DNA from: Bedellia somnulentella
Lineage: Eukaryota; Arthropoda; Insecta; Lepidoptera; Bedelliidae
Direction of reading: 5' to 3'
Length of the DNA: 64,000 nt
Assembly (NCBI GenBank): GCA_963576735.1
Contig: OY755173.1
Coordinates: 14,788,873-14,852,872, forward strand
This document shows positions 10,501 to 21,789 of the stretch, piece by piece. Within the stretch, counting starts at the first letter, position 1. Each line of letters opens with the position of its first letter. Below the pieces are notes generated by a model, which saw only the letters and a program-made list of their open reading frames with translations, did not search any database and was not told the origin of the DNA. The translations under genes and the position numbers were made by a program.

Positions 10501-10759
10501 GCTGTGTAGTGTCGGCTTAGAATAGCACTACCCCATTTCTTCCGGTGAGTGTACGTAAAAAGCGACTAACGGTATTGGGGCTTTTAAGGGATTTTTGGGC
10601 GATGCGGTTGGAGACCCATCACCAAAAACCTTTATTTTTACCATCTTTTCCCCATTCAACTTCCAAAAGTAGCTGAGGAATTTATAATTCCTTAGCTCTG
10701 GCTACCCCTTATGGGGATTTAAAGCCGTGAGTATATGTATGTATGTATGTATATGTATA
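10501..10759 (+). repeat. SINE family A, full-length copy
   Basis: It begins GCTGTGTAGTGTCGGCTTAG and ends with GCCGTGAGTATATG and (TATG)n. GCGGTTGGAGACCC inside resembles a pol III B box (GGTTCGANNCC), so a tRNA-derived origin is likely. This is one of the best copies for a consensus. Confidence 0.85.
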
Positions 10760-10972
10760 GTGTAGCACTTTAGCACTACCCTATTTAATACCATGGGTGT
10801 TTGTAGGGGGCGACTTAGGCTATTGGTGCTTTTAATGTAATTTTGGGGCGATGCGATGATTTATTTTGCAATCGTTTCCCTACTCAACCCCCATAAGTGG
10901 ATAAAGGATTTCAAATTCCAAAGGTCTGAATACCCCTTATAGTTCTAGGGTTTAATAGCCGTGAGTATATAC
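10760..10972 (+). repeat. SINE family A, second tandem copy, diverged
   Basis: It directly follows the previous copy's tail. GGGGCGATGCGATG and GCCGTGAGTATATAC mark it. Its tail runs into an oppositely oriented LINE tail. Confidence 0.75.
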
Positions 10973-11065
10973 ATACATACATACATACATATACTCACGC
11001 CGTTAATTCCCATTGGAGTAGGCAGAGACTATCGATCGCCACTTCGCACGATATATACATAGTAT
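10973..11065 (-). repeat. RTE-like LINE 3'-end fragment
   Basis: Minus orientation: ACTCACGCCGTTAATTCCCA, then GGCAGAGACTATCGATCGCC, matching the 3' end of the LINE at 37255-37560. It lies tail to tail with the SINE to its left, giving a palindrome around (CATA)n. Confidence 0.75.
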
Positions 11066-11559
11066 GCTATTAAATAATGCCTAAAAAACTATTAAGGTTA
11101 TTAATGAAATAAGGTAAAGAAAAGACGACTTCTAAGACGATAACTAAAATGATCTGTTATTTCTATTATCGGGGTAATCCAAAGACGAGAAGAAGAGAAA
11201 AAAATAAAATTGAAAAAAAAAAAAAAGGAAATCTTAAACGCATGTTGTGTTTAAGTACGAATGCAAAAACAAAATAAGGTTGAATTTAACTTAGATTATT
11301 GTTTATTTAAATTCGGTAATTTAAATGGTTTGAAAACACAAGGACTCACTAGAAATCATAGTCCTTTATTTTCCACAGATCGGACCAAGTTTTCGCTCGA
11401 TCTAAGTAAATGTCTAATGAAGGTTGCGGCCCATACCGCTAGGCGACCCGGAGTATATTTTTAACTCGATAATTTAGAATAACCTGTCTCGTTACCAGCC
11501 TTTCGGGATATCCGTCGTGTTTTATAATTACTAATATCCTCTCTAAGCCCGGCACGTTT

Positions 11560-11850
11560 CGGTTTTATTAAAATCAGATATTAGAATCAGAATCAGATTG
11601 GTACTGAGAATGAAGGTATGTAGTTGGGCCCCGATGTATTTCGGAATAATGAATACAAAGCAAACTTTGTCTTTATTTTTAGTACTAAGTATATAAAATT
11701 ATTATTTGTTTACAAAATGAGCTTCTTAAGATTCACAGAAAGTTGTTACGCAGCGATTATATCCAAGGTTCGGATTGGCGAATTTGATGCCAAAAAGTTC
11801 AATACATGGAAGTTTAGGGTTTTTATGGTGTTAAAAGTAAGATAGTTTTT
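11560..11850 (+). pseudogene. Possible copia-like gag remnant
   Basis: A short frame from the ATG at 11717 reads MSFLRFTESCYA, then VRIGEFDAKKFNTWKFRVFM, which resembles the start of Ty1/copia Gag proteins (a phi-x-x-NFxxWKFRM pattern). It stops after 42 codons. Sequence upstream may be leader or LTR, but no boundaries can be set. The assignment rests on one motif. Confidence 0.3.
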
Positions 11851-12365
11851 AGGAGTTTAGAGCAGATACCGATTAAAAAAGGAATTGTCAGATCTTTACA
11901 ATCCACATTCAAGAGAAGGCATTGGAATTAAATATGTATATTTTTAAACTCCTAAAACCTAGGGAGATTCAAGGAATAGTTGTTAATCTTGAAGGTGTAC
12001 TCTTCACATCGAGAACGTTAAAAGGCAAACGTATCTCTTCTAATCCCTATTAAAATTTATTTATGTCTCGCTCAGTCAATTTTTGTTGTGAGTATACATG
12101 GTGATATTCGCCGAATCCAACGAAAAACATTCCACGAATGTTATACATGAGTGATTTTGATTAAGACAAGTTCCAATGTTTTCGTTGTATTAAAAGCATT
12201 TTGCAGATTTCGCGGAACACGGCATGAAGTTGTGCGACCAGTTGTGCATATAATTAAAGATTTATCATAGCATCGAGCAAATAAGTATAACAAATTCATT
12301 TGATTTTCTTCTCTTATTAACTCACCAATGTATAAAGTTGTACATTTGTTTGTTTGTTTTTTATA

Positions 12366-12604
12366 TTAATACATACATACATATTCTCACGCCGTTAGTT
12401 TCCATTGGGGTAGGCAGAGACTATCGATCGCCACTTTGTACGATCCTGACAAACCTCTCTGGCTTCGTTCACATCCATCAACCTTTTCATACATGGTCTT
12501 TTATTCTTCATACTTCGGACACCTGCTTTTTTGAGCACATTTTCTATTTGACCCAAATGTGTCCTCCGAGGTCGTCCTCTACTAAAATTACCTTCCACAC
12601 AATT
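12366..12604 (-). repeat. RTE-like LINE 3'-end fragment
   Basis: The minus strand encodes a piece of the LINE C-terminus (GRPRRTHLGQIENVLKKAG, then SMKNKRPCMKRLMDVNEARE) and ends at the PYPNGN-like stop followed by the ATGTATG tail. It is 5'-truncated. Confidence 0.8.
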
Positions 12605-13615
12605 ATATTAATATGATCTGTATTAACACTATTTTAAAGATAATATTTCGAATTTAAGACAACAAAAGTAATGTTAATTCACATATTTCTTCAAATATAA
12701 AATGACCTTGGATTTGTAAAGTACATGCAAACATATTTTTTATCTAATGTTTTTTTTAAGTGTAAGGGATCTTTGAACTTTAAATATTATTATTATTTCC
12801 AAAAAACATAAATATTTCTAAAATCGATGGACAGCTTCAGTATTAACTTAAATAAATAAATTTAAAAAATCCTTGTATTAGACATATAATTTATCCATAA
12901 TAAAAGGTATGGATTAACGAAAATTGTATACAATGAAGCCGTTAAACAGGCTCATGACGTTGATAAGGCTAAGTACCTTGCATCCGATGGACTTCATTAA
13001 TCATAATTTGGTCTCCCATTTATTTTAGAAACAAACTGTCAGTATCTGTTTTATATTAAAAACGATAATTGATATTTAATTGGTTAACGTGATCTCTCGT
13101 AACATTTATGTTATCTTATTTTTTGGTGCATATGTAAAGTTTAAGTTATTTCAGCAGTAAACTTAGAACAAAACGATATGATAAGTTTTGTTATTTTGCA
13201 ACAGACAAATAGGAGTTTCTAACTAAACAAGGACAATCCAATCCAGTTTTTAAAAAAATGTAGAATAAAAAATATAGTAATTCATCCTGTTATAATCAGT
13301 ATACGAACTCGGAACCTAGAGGTTTGAAACCAAATTTACTCTTACCTTAGCTTTCTAACCTACTAGACAAGAGCACCAGCGCCATAGGCACAGTCGTAGT
13401 AAAACTTGGGCAACGAGAATGTTCAAGTTTGACACACAATATTATATTTTAACTGCGCAAATATTGATTTTACAAACATTTCCGTACATACTTACTTACA
13501 TAAAAAGCTCATTTCAAACCAAGCACAGGCTTTGACTGCAATGCACATGCGTTATTATAGCAGAACTCAAACACAACATTCCGTCGCAGTTATCTCGAGA
13601 AGCGTTTTTTCAGAC
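12605..13615. other. KIDINS220 5' intron, AT-rich
   Basis: No gene seen. Around 13300-13400 a degenerate tRNA-like stretch (CTAGAGGTTTGAAACC) may be an old SINE head. Confidence 0.4.
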
Positions 13616-14080
13616 CGTATTAGAGTGTCTTCGAAGAGCGAATCCGTGGAAGGCGGTGAAGCCGTGGCTGTGGCGGCGCTGCTCCCCCGGCGGCGCCGTC
13701 ACCATGAACCGCGGCACGCTGAGGTGCGGCCCGGCGGACTGCGGCGACACCATGTCCGCGCCGCCACCGATGTGCAGGTTGAGGAACGAGCGCCGCCGTC
13801 TCTTGTGCAGCGGCGGCGCCAGCGTCGACGACCCGGCGATACTGTAACTCTTAGTTCTCTGCGCGGGGACCACGTCCTCCAACGCGTTTACAGACCGTTC
13901 CGATCCCGAACCACTGCGCTCCGTATCCGAGGAGGGCGGTGACTCCTGAACAACCTCCAAGGGGTGAATCTCACCCCTGTCCGGTGGACGACTGACATTC
14001 CTTGGTTTGTGAATGTTCGCTATGAGACTCCTGACATGCACATACTCGTTGTTGACGGAGGGCGGCGTAGAGCTAGACAT
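13616..14080 (-). CDS. KIDINS220: Candidate N-terminal exon A of KIDINS220
   Basis: Minus-strand frame from ATG at 14080 gives 155 codons (MSSSTPPSVNNEYVHVRSL, then Ser/Arg-rich sequence, ending GFALRRHSNT) up to a possible phase-0 donor ACG|GTCTGA. Joined to the exon at 9005 it continues SLHRSESMVSL in frame. The block is GC-rich and codon-like, with Ser/Thr-Pro and RRxS motifs that look like a disordered, phosphorylatable N-terminus. The donor is weak. The frame is also open upstream to an acceptor-like TGTCACAG at 14133 (HRDPIPLPSPRYVSEKSLA), so this may be an internal exon up to 14132 rather than the first. Confidence 0.55.
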
Positions 14081-14132
14081 GGCGAGGGATTTCTCACTAA
14101 CATAACGCGGCGACGGCAGCGGTATCGGGTCC

Positions 14133-14400
14133 CTGTGACAGATTGCGAGCGTGAATGGAACGCGTCGAGCCGCAGAACGGGAGGCGGCTGACTATTTACA
14201 GCGCACGCGACTTGCGACTGAGAGCATTTCCGACGTAACATTTAGTCTAATGTCCCCGAATGTGAATGAGTGACCGATACGGCTGATACGTACTAGGGAA
14301 AACGTGCTGTAGGTTCGCGCCGATAAGCGCTTAATGAACGCGGAGGCGCTACGGTGAGGTTTCTCGGCAGGCAGCATGTCGCTCGGCGTCTACTTCCACA
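14133..14400 (-). promoter_or_regulatory. GC/CpG-rich block upstream of exon A, possible promoter or 5' UTR
   Basis: The base composition is far from the AT-rich surroundings, and the block lies just upstream of exon A. No TATA box or initiator can be chosen with confidence. A 61-codon open frame here has no recognisable domain. Confidence 0.3.
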
Positions 14401-15700
14401 GTGAGCTTCCAGTGCCGCTCTCATCACGAAAAACTTCGCCCCGCCGCAAATTTGCAATTCATTTTTAACCATTTATTAATTCCCCATTACAAGTGTTGGA
14501 CGCAAATCGATCAAATACATATTTTTATAACTGTTTTTCAGATAATGGGTGTGACTCTTGGAACACATGTGACTTTGAATTAATAATAGAATCAATAACA
14601 TGGGCCTGCGTATTTATTGAATTGTTTTTTTTATACGTACACTAATGATGACAATAAAAAAAGCGAAGCCTGATATTCCCAACATGACAAAACTGTTGCA
14701 ATATTTTCAATATTCTCAGGCACCTGTACAGTAAAGCACTAGTAGAGCTCTGATGTATCTCGAGATTTCATAAGTTTTGTCATTTACAGTGATTTCGTCA
14801 GGTTATCATTTTATATACCACCAATTAAAAGTATTTTATATAAACCATGGAAATTACCGATTCCAATGTAACAATCATTTGATAAAGTTTACGTTAAACA
14901 ATCCGACATGGTATAGCATAAATTACAATAAATAATATTTAAAAGCATACAAAACTACTTTTAACACTGTGACGTAGTACGACGATGAATATGACAAATA
15001 TGACGCTTTCTAGAGATATCAAATATATGGAACAAAGCATAGAAAATATTATAATTTAAATAAAACTACTATTAAGTTAGTTAGATAAATAAATGTCGCT
15101 GCATACCACTTTGTATACGTTCTACTGCTAATCAGGTATAGCATCTAACATTGTTTGTAATATCGAAGATTTTGGGTCATTACTATACCGTCATTATATA
15201 AAGTGGAATTAGTACTTGGGAAATAATCAATATAAAGGTGATAACTTAAACACCTAAAAAAACTACAACCCGATTACGTAAAAAGGAAGATACCAAATAG
15301 TAAATTGCGACCGAAATTCAGATAACTGCGTCCGAAGCACATGCCATTTTGCGAATATTCTCTATTTGTTCTCCGATGTCCTCCGTGTTCGTTCCACCCA
15401 ACTAATATTACTGTATTTCTACACATGTAATTGGCGCTATATATGTCTTTCAGCAATTGACTTTCACCCATCCATCCTCTGCCCAAACGATCAACATGCC
15501 TGCCCCTTCATCTTTTTAATAATGCCATTTTACACACATCGTAAGTAAGCATAAAATAATATAAGTTTTCTTACATTATTTAAATACATCTACCTATAAC
15601 TACCATATATATTTAAAAACTGACTACCACCATAAAGTAATCTGGCAGAGATCCCTATGAGTAATAAAATCTCCAATTCCTTTCCGATTCTATTCTTTTC
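14401..15700. other. KIDINS220 5' intron
   Basis: AT-rich; nothing recognised except a weak LINE-like stretch at 15300-15490. Confidence 0.4.
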
Positions 15701-15704
15701 TTAT

Positions 15705-15900
15705 GACGTTATTTCCAATTGGGATAGGCAGAGATTATCGATAACCACTTTGTACTATCCTGGCAAACCTCTCTAGCTTCGTTTATATCCATCAATCTTT
15801 TCTTCAAACGTCTGCCTTTTTAAGCTGACTCTATTTGGTCCAAGTGCGTCCTTCGAGGTTGTCCTCTACTAACATTACCTTCCACATTAACTCTATAGAT
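15705..15900 (-). repeat. RTE-like LINE 3'-end fragment, diverged
   Basis: Minus strand shows the ATAGGCAGAGATTATCGAT end and the block coding for the GRPR-like C-terminus (GTCCTTCGAGGTTGTCCTCT). Several indels. Confidence 0.7.
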
Positions 15901-16479
15901 CTCTTTCATTAATTTACTGTCATCTGTCCTCTTTATAATAATGATATACTATAATCCCATTTTAATAATAATAAATAAATACCTATATATTTTGTAAATC
16001 AGCTCTATCGATATTTGATATTATCGCATACCGGTTCTCGTAACTCAGGATTTATAATGATGTCACAGTTTTTTAAAGTTGAATTTGTGTAGACATTTTT
16101 CAATGGAACCTCATAAAATTTAATATTATTGTGCACTATATGGTATTTTAACAGATAAAAATTAATTTTTCATGATAAACAATTAAAACATTTAATAAAT
16201 TCCAAAATTATATACATATATTATTTTAAAATTGAGGTGTCTCAAAAACGGCTAAATTCATGAAAATTATTCGCTGCAAAAATTACGCTCCACAACTTTT
16301 TTCATAAACTTTGATATCAATGAAACTATAGAAGATAAGAAACCGTTCTTTATGACTTCAGTAAAAAGCACTCAATTAATGCTTCGATGCAATGCAACAT
16401 TTAAGTTTGGGATTAATATAATATAACTAAAATATACAATTACCTAACTAACGCTCTTTCAAAATGATGAACAATTTAC

Positions 16480-16524
16480 CTGACCCAGGCCATACGTTCT
16501 CAGGAATGATGCTGCCCGCATCAT
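16480..16524 (-). CDS. KIDINS220: Candidate first coding exon B of KIDINS220
   Basis: The minus strand has an ATG ATG start in a locally GC-rich patch, encodes MMRAASFLRTYGLGQ and ends at a good donor CAG|GTAAAT in phase 0. It would join in frame to SLHRSESMVSL at 9005. Only 15 codons, so the call rests on donor, phase, composition and position. Confidence 0.4.
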
Positions 16525-16529
16525 CTCGA

Positions 16530-18140
16530 GCCCTCCAGCACTGACCGACCGACTCGACCGAAACACACATTAGGCCACAACCTCCACCTCACTACACCTA
16601 CTTATACCGCCACATTGTTTAGAAAAGATTAAGCTTAATGCTAATATTAGGGTAGTGGCTAATCTCCAAACATTACCTCCGCCTGATAACATTCGAATCA
16701 TATCGCTATAAATTGTGCAATATTTATCGAGGCTAATATTCGTAGTTATATCAATAACTAATGGGGAAAAATTGTACGCTGTTTTGCTACTGATGTTTGA
16801 GGATAGATTAGGTCGAATCGAATAGGATGACTAGAATTAAAATAGTGAGTCAATGTAACTAAAATGCAAACGTGAATATGCAAACTGTTCAGCCTGTTCT
16901 AAATAATTTCTTTATTACTTAAGATTTTGACTTAAATCTAAGGGATCGTGCTCGATAAGTAGAATAGAATGGAAACATGCCTTAATTTGTACTGTTTTAT
17001 TGTCAAAACAATTATTTCTTTGTCTTAACGAGGCAGATGTAACTGGAATTTGTGAGCTGCAAACTAGTGAACTAAATGTAAAAAATATGATTTATAACCT
17101 TATAGATAAATGAGTTATTTCTGTTTTTCCTAATCGCATTAGTAAACAAACTCTTCAGCTTTATAATCTTATATTACATATTATTACAGATGATGTACTT
17201 AGTTTTAGGTCAATACGCATCTTAAATTGGTACCAGAACAAAACAGATCTTAATCTTTGTATATGAGTAAATCTTTGTATAGTACTTTCGGTCGATGAAA
17301 TATTATTTTAATAATTCATGATTTGGATTTCTTGTGATCTGGCCCAACTGAACTGCCCACATGGTCTGGCAATAAAGGGCTCGGTTTCAAATCCGGAGGT
17401 ATCGGGTTGGATCCCGTGCAGTCATAATTTGAATTAATAAGATTTAATCCAGTTTTGTAGAACATGGTGAGTATACAAGAGAGCGTTACCAAGTGAACGC
17501 GTAAAGTCCAAAGCTAAGTAATACGAAGTCAGCTCTTCTCTTTACTGTATACATTACAATAAGAATAAATAAGTATTGAAAAATGAGCAGTATACGAGGA
17601 CGGGATATACCATATCTTATAATTATTACAGCGAAAATGATACTTTTTTTGTTTCTCTGGGTTGTTAATATCAAAAACTAAAGATTTATTTGGATGTTTA
17701 TATGTGTAGGTATAATAAATTAAATGAATATTGTTATTTATTTTCGTTACCATAAGTAGGTTTTGTTATCATTTTCCTATGTCTTTTGCATTTCTTTATC
17801 ACCCCCACCGGGTATAATTACTTTATTCTATATAATCAAAAGGTTATCTTGAAAATATAGCTTTCAGTTTTAATACCGGACAGAGTACTTCTTACTTGCA
17901 ATTTAAAAATTTATAGTTTTTCAGTTAAGAGTTTTCAAGCTCTTCCAAAAATAAATGCACTGACTACAAATGTGTAAACTTATAATCTGCGAATTGCCTT
18001 AAAAAATTGACGGTCCATGACAAACAGCCGTCGCATTAATCTAAAACTCTGGTAGTACGTTATAAATCCCCGGAAATAATTTGGACACGAGCCAAATTTA
18101 TAATTAATACACCTAAGTACATTATTCGGGTTAACTTGCA
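16530..18140. other. Intron / intergenic AT-rich DNA
   Basis: At 17343-17425 there is a tRNA-like SINE head on the plus strand (CTCGGTTTCAAATCC then GGGTTGGATCCCGTGCAGTC). Otherwise nothing is recognised. Confidence 0.45.
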
Positions 18141-18278
18141 ATGTTTATTTATGTGACAGTTCTATATAAAACATTTCACACGTGTGTGTTAAATGGATGT
18201 GATTTTGTATCTACGTTTTCTGGGTACTTTAAATTTAGAATACGAGTATTAATATTACATATTTTTCCACACGCGCAG

Positions 18279-18463
18279 GGTCTACAAAGGGAATTAGGAG
18301 AATACGCTATCATGACAGCCAACAAGCGTCCATTGTTGGATAAACCTCTCCCCAAAGATCTCTAAAACTACCCATCCATCGTTGATTCAAGAGACCTTCA
18401 TCAAATCGTCGTCCACCTTGCGGGAGACCTCCCAAATCTAACTGAGCAGTACTACTTTAAAAG
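18279..18463 (+). pseudogene. Exon-like segment with one in-frame stop, family unknown
   Basis: After a splice-acceptor-like TTTTTCCACACGCGCAG the plus strand reads LGEYAIMTANKRPLLDKPL, then TAA at 18363, then in the same frame YPSIVDSRDLHQIVVHLAGD and LPNLTEQYYFK, ending at AAAAG|GTGATA. Sixty-one codons with protein-like composition on both sides of the stop suggest a decayed coding exon. I do not recognise the family. Confidence 0.4.
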
Positions 18464-18894
18464 GTGATAATTTATATGGTTCTATTGTTTTTTTTACAGA
18501 TTGCAATGAACAGTTTCACTGTCGTATGTGTGTTGTAATGGAAATAAGTTAGTGCCCATTAAATAACGAGGTTTATTCATGGGGGATAGAAAGGGGGAGG
18601 CGATTTTGATCTCATCAATTTTAACTATTAGTTTAGGAGACCAAACATGGAGTATTTATTTATATGAGTAGTTAACATCTCAAGCGAACTCAGCAGCCGA
18701 GCGGGAGAAGCGGTTAATAAAAAATGAGAAATCATTTAACATGTAAGTATGTATAGTGATAAATTTTGTTAAAATATGGTATATAGTAATATTTTTTAGG
18801 TTTTTATTCTTAGTATTTGTTGCTATACGGTAAGGTTGCAACAGTAACAGTTACAACACTAACTAAACAAGTAACTAAATCTGTGAAATTTCTA

Positions 18895-19015
18895 ACTGTC
18901 TTAACTATCAAAGTTTATGAGATACAGCCTCGTGACAGACAGATAGACATACAATTATTATTATTAATAGGGTCCCGTTTACCTGATTGATACAGAACTC
19001 TTAAAAAAGGGCCCT
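18895..19015 (-). repeat. Fragment of the GGTCCCGTTT / GACAGACAGA microsatellite-bearing repeat
   Basis: The motifs CGTGACAGACAGATAGACA and AGGGTCCCGTTT resemble, in reverse, the element at 55748-56385. Confidence 0.5.
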
Positions 19016-19214
19016 GTTTCACGTTATTGTTACGAAAATAAATGTATTTACAAGGAGGCATTGTCGAAAATATTGGTACAAACGATGAAAAAATTAAAAC
19101 AAAAACAAAACTGGAACATTGTATCAAATATTAATCGAGGAGCAAAAAGTATGATCAGGCAGGATTGATTCAATTGACAAACGATGTTTGCATATGAATT
19201 GTTTAAATCCAATA

Positions 19215-19500
19215 CTGACCATTCAAGATTTTAGTTCGAAAGCCTATTACAATGTTAATGATTACATAAATGATGAAATGGCTTGGTGTCATCAGGGCTC
19301 TGTGCAGGATGTTTCCGGACTAACACCAAAATTTTAATTAACGTAAAAAAAGATGTGTGTTGACGAGTTTCTTACGGGTTCTTCTTTCAAAAAAACACCT
19401 TCCAAATCCGAAGTAAACTTATTATTAAGTTGAAATTTGACGTTCATAAAACAAAGATTTATCTTTTTACTTTAAAATAAAAGATTATTTATTTTATTTT
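19215..19500 (+). repeat. jockey/CR1-like LINE 3'-end fragment
   Basis: The plus strand encodes the C-terminal end VNDYINDEMAWCHQGSVQD and a stop, then a 3' UTR. The same end is on the minus strand at 48533-48650 (LNDYMRDETAWCHQGSIQD). Confidence 0.75.
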
Positions 19501-19602
19501 GTTTTATCAACTTCATCAAACTAATCAGACGAGCCACAAAAATTTAGTACCTACACTCATAGTTAATTAGTATTACACGAGCATGACTATCTACGTATTA
19601 TA

Positions 19603-20893
19603 CGAGGGCTGCTATTTATGTATCCGGAACTGGCCACTTACAGAACAATAATTTAAAAAGTAATTACATCATTTAAAAATAGAACTCTTTAGCTTTAGAA
19701 TACATTTATTTTTATGTGACTGTCAATTGTTTTCACATCGTAGCGTCATTTTGAAAATTGCGTGTCTTCACCACCATGGATTTAACTCGTGAACATTTTC
19801 GTGCCATGATTTTTTACGATTTTCGGCGTGGTCTAACTCAAAAACAGTGCATCGATCAGCTTACTTCGACTTTTGGGGATGAAGCACCCTCAAAGACCAC
19901 TGTGTATCACTGGTTTAGCGAGTTTAATCGTGGACGATCTAAGCTTACTGATGAAATTAAAGAAGGTCGCCCTAAAACGGTCGTTGTACCTCAAAACATC
20001 GATGCTGTCCGGGAACTAATAACTCAAGATCGTCATGTTACATATCGTGAGATAGAGGCATCTCTGGGCATTAGTATGACGAGCATACATAAGATACTTC
20101 ATGAACATTTAGCTGTAAAAAAAATTTGCTCCCGTTGGATTCCGCACAACTTGAGTATTGATCAAAAACAGGCTCGTGTCGATTGGTGCAAAGAAATGTT
20201 AAAAAAATACAACCGTGGTGCGTCAAAAGCTGTTTATAATATCTACACAGGTGACGAATCTTGGATCTACGCTTACGACCCCGAAACTAAGCAGCAGTCC
20301 ACGGTGTGGGTGTTCCAAGATGAGCCGAACCCAACAAAAGTTATTCGTGCAAAAAGCACATTGAAGCAAATGGTCGCTTGTTTTTTTGGTATAAATGGCC
20401 ATGTAGCTACAGTGCCTTTAGAGAATCGTAAAACTGTTAATTCGGAGTGGTATACGACCATTTGTTTGCCGGAAGTCTTTGAACAAATAAGAAAGACTAA
20501 CCGACAACGTAGAATCATTCTGCATCACGACAATGCTAGCTGTCACAGGTCGGCCGTCACAACTCAGTTTTTAGAAGCTCAAAAGATCGAATTGACAGGT
20601 CATCCGCCGTACAGCCCTGATTTGGCACCCAATGATTTTTATTTATTTCCAAATGTGAAGAAAAAATTACGTGGTCAACGTTTTTCGAGCCGCGAAGAGG
20701 CAGTCGATGCGTTCAAAATGCACGTTTTGGAGATACCTCAGTCTGAGTGGAAAAAGTGCTATGAAAATTGGTTTCAACGCATGCAAAAGTGTATAGATCT
20801 GAGCGGCGAATATTTTGAGAAGCAATAAAACCATATTAATTGATATATGTTTGTTTCTTTTTTTTATTCCGGATACATAAATAGCAGCCCTCG
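19603..20893 (+). mobile_element. mariner element, apparently intact
   Basis: The ends are a perfect 27-base inverted repeat (CGAGGGCTGCTATTTATGTA at the left, its complement at the right) and the element is flanked by TA on both sides (19601-19602 and 20894-20895), the target duplication of Tc1/mariner transposons. It is 1291 bp long and holds one uninterrupted transposase gene. Perfect ends plus an intact gene suggest recent arrival. Confidence 0.95.
19776..20828 (+). CDS. mariner transposase (DD34D), full length
   Basis: The start is taken at the ATG at 19776 (CACCATGGAT, good context), giving 350 aa; an upstream TTG frame extension is not needed. An N-terminal double helix-turn-helix (about residues 1-110) binds the inverted repeats. 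The linker motif WIPHNLS (121-127) corresponds to the mariner WVPHEL box. Catalytic residues are D160 in TGDESW, D252 in HHDNASCH and D287 in YSPDLAPNDF; exactly 34 residues separate the last two, as in mariner proper. No stop or frameshift is present. It would cut and paste the element at TA sites in the nucleus. Confidence 0.93.
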   Translation: MDLTREHFRAMIFYDFRRGLTQKQCIDQLTSTFGDEAPSKTTVYHWFSEFNRGRSKLTDEIKEGRPKTVVVPQNIDAVRELITQDRHVTYREIEASLGISMTSIHKILHEHLAVKKICSRWIPHNLSIDQKQARVDWCKEMLKKYNRGASKAVYNIYTGDESWIYAYDPETKQQSTVWVFQDEPNPTKVIRAKSTLKQMVACFFGINGHVATVPLENRKTVNSEWYTTICLPEVFEQIRKTNRQRRIILHHDNASCHRSAVTTQFLEAQKIELTGHPPYSPDLAPNDFYLFPNVKKKLRGQRFSSREEAVDAFKMHVLEIPQSEWKKCYENWFQRMQKCIDLSGEYFEKQ

Positions 20894-20895
20894 TA

Positions 20896-21361
20896 GATAA
20901 TGTTTTGTTGTAGATATTACGTTAGGTTATTCGCGTAGACGAAAGATGCATAAATGAGTTCTTCAGTAGTAAGTTGTGTTATGATTATTTAGTTAAACTT
21001 ACATACTTTAGAAGCTAAGTGGGAAAAATACATTAAAATATAATGTTATCTGATAGCTCCACAGCTAAAACGCCCAACAATTACTTAAATAAATTAGTTA
21101 GTGCTTTTCAAAACCGATAATACACAGTTATTTACTGAAGTACATTAATAATACTCTCCCCTAATAGAGGAATACACATCAGATATACTATGAAAGCATT
21201 TTATGAAAGTCAGTGTGTAATTTAATTCGAGGAGAACCAATGGCAACCTGTATATGTTCATTTTAATAATAAAAAGTATATATCAGCTTTTTAGTCATGT
21301 AAACATATTACTGAACGCTTCATCAATCAATGATCATGTAACAAACCAAATTTCAATTTAC
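20896..21361. other. AT-rich DNA, no feature seen
   Basis: Nothing could be assigned between the mariner and candidate exon C. Confidence 0.5.
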
Positions 21362-21508
21362 CTCAGTATAAGTGACATCCGCAACAGTATCTCTTACGAA
21401 TTTATAATAAGGAAAAATACTGCCATAGCTCCGGGGCATAGTGAAGCCCATCACGAGAGGGCGTCGCTCTGGAGGAGGCCCCGAGGCCCCAGCACCGAAC
21501 CAAGACAT
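21362..21508 (-). CDS. Candidate first coding exon C (KIDINS220 or another minus-strand gene)
   Basis: The minus strand encodes 49 codons from ATG at 21508 (MSWFGAGASGPPPERRPL, then MPRSYGSIFPYYKFVRD, ending VADVTYTE) to a good donor GAG|GTAAAT in phase 0. The first half is GC-rich. It could join in frame to the shared exon at 9005, or begin an unrelated gene; I do not recognise the peptide. Sequence upstream (21510-21780) is less AT-rich and could hold a promoter. Confidence 0.4.
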
Positions 21509-21789
21509 GACAACCACTTCAATCCACTAGTCCGACGACAATTCACAAAGAAAACACACAACACATACTTCAACATTAGTCTCAATTGACTTTCTTTGCC
21601 ACAACTTAACGCGAGCACCCAAATGGCGGGTAAACGGAAATATTTCTATTCATTTGTCAACTAATGAACGTTTGAAGCGGCAACAGTTCGACACCGCTCG
21701 CTGTCAAGATATCGATAAAGTGTACGAAGAAGTAGCGAGCATCCAGTAATTCACTTATCTGAGTTATCGGTTTGTTTGTCAAGTCCTTT

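Noticed and set aside
13532..13942. 136-codon plus-strand frame over exon A
   Set aside because: Arg-rich and low-complexity, typical of the complement of a GC-rich exon; the minus-strand frame has better composition and links to KIDINS220.
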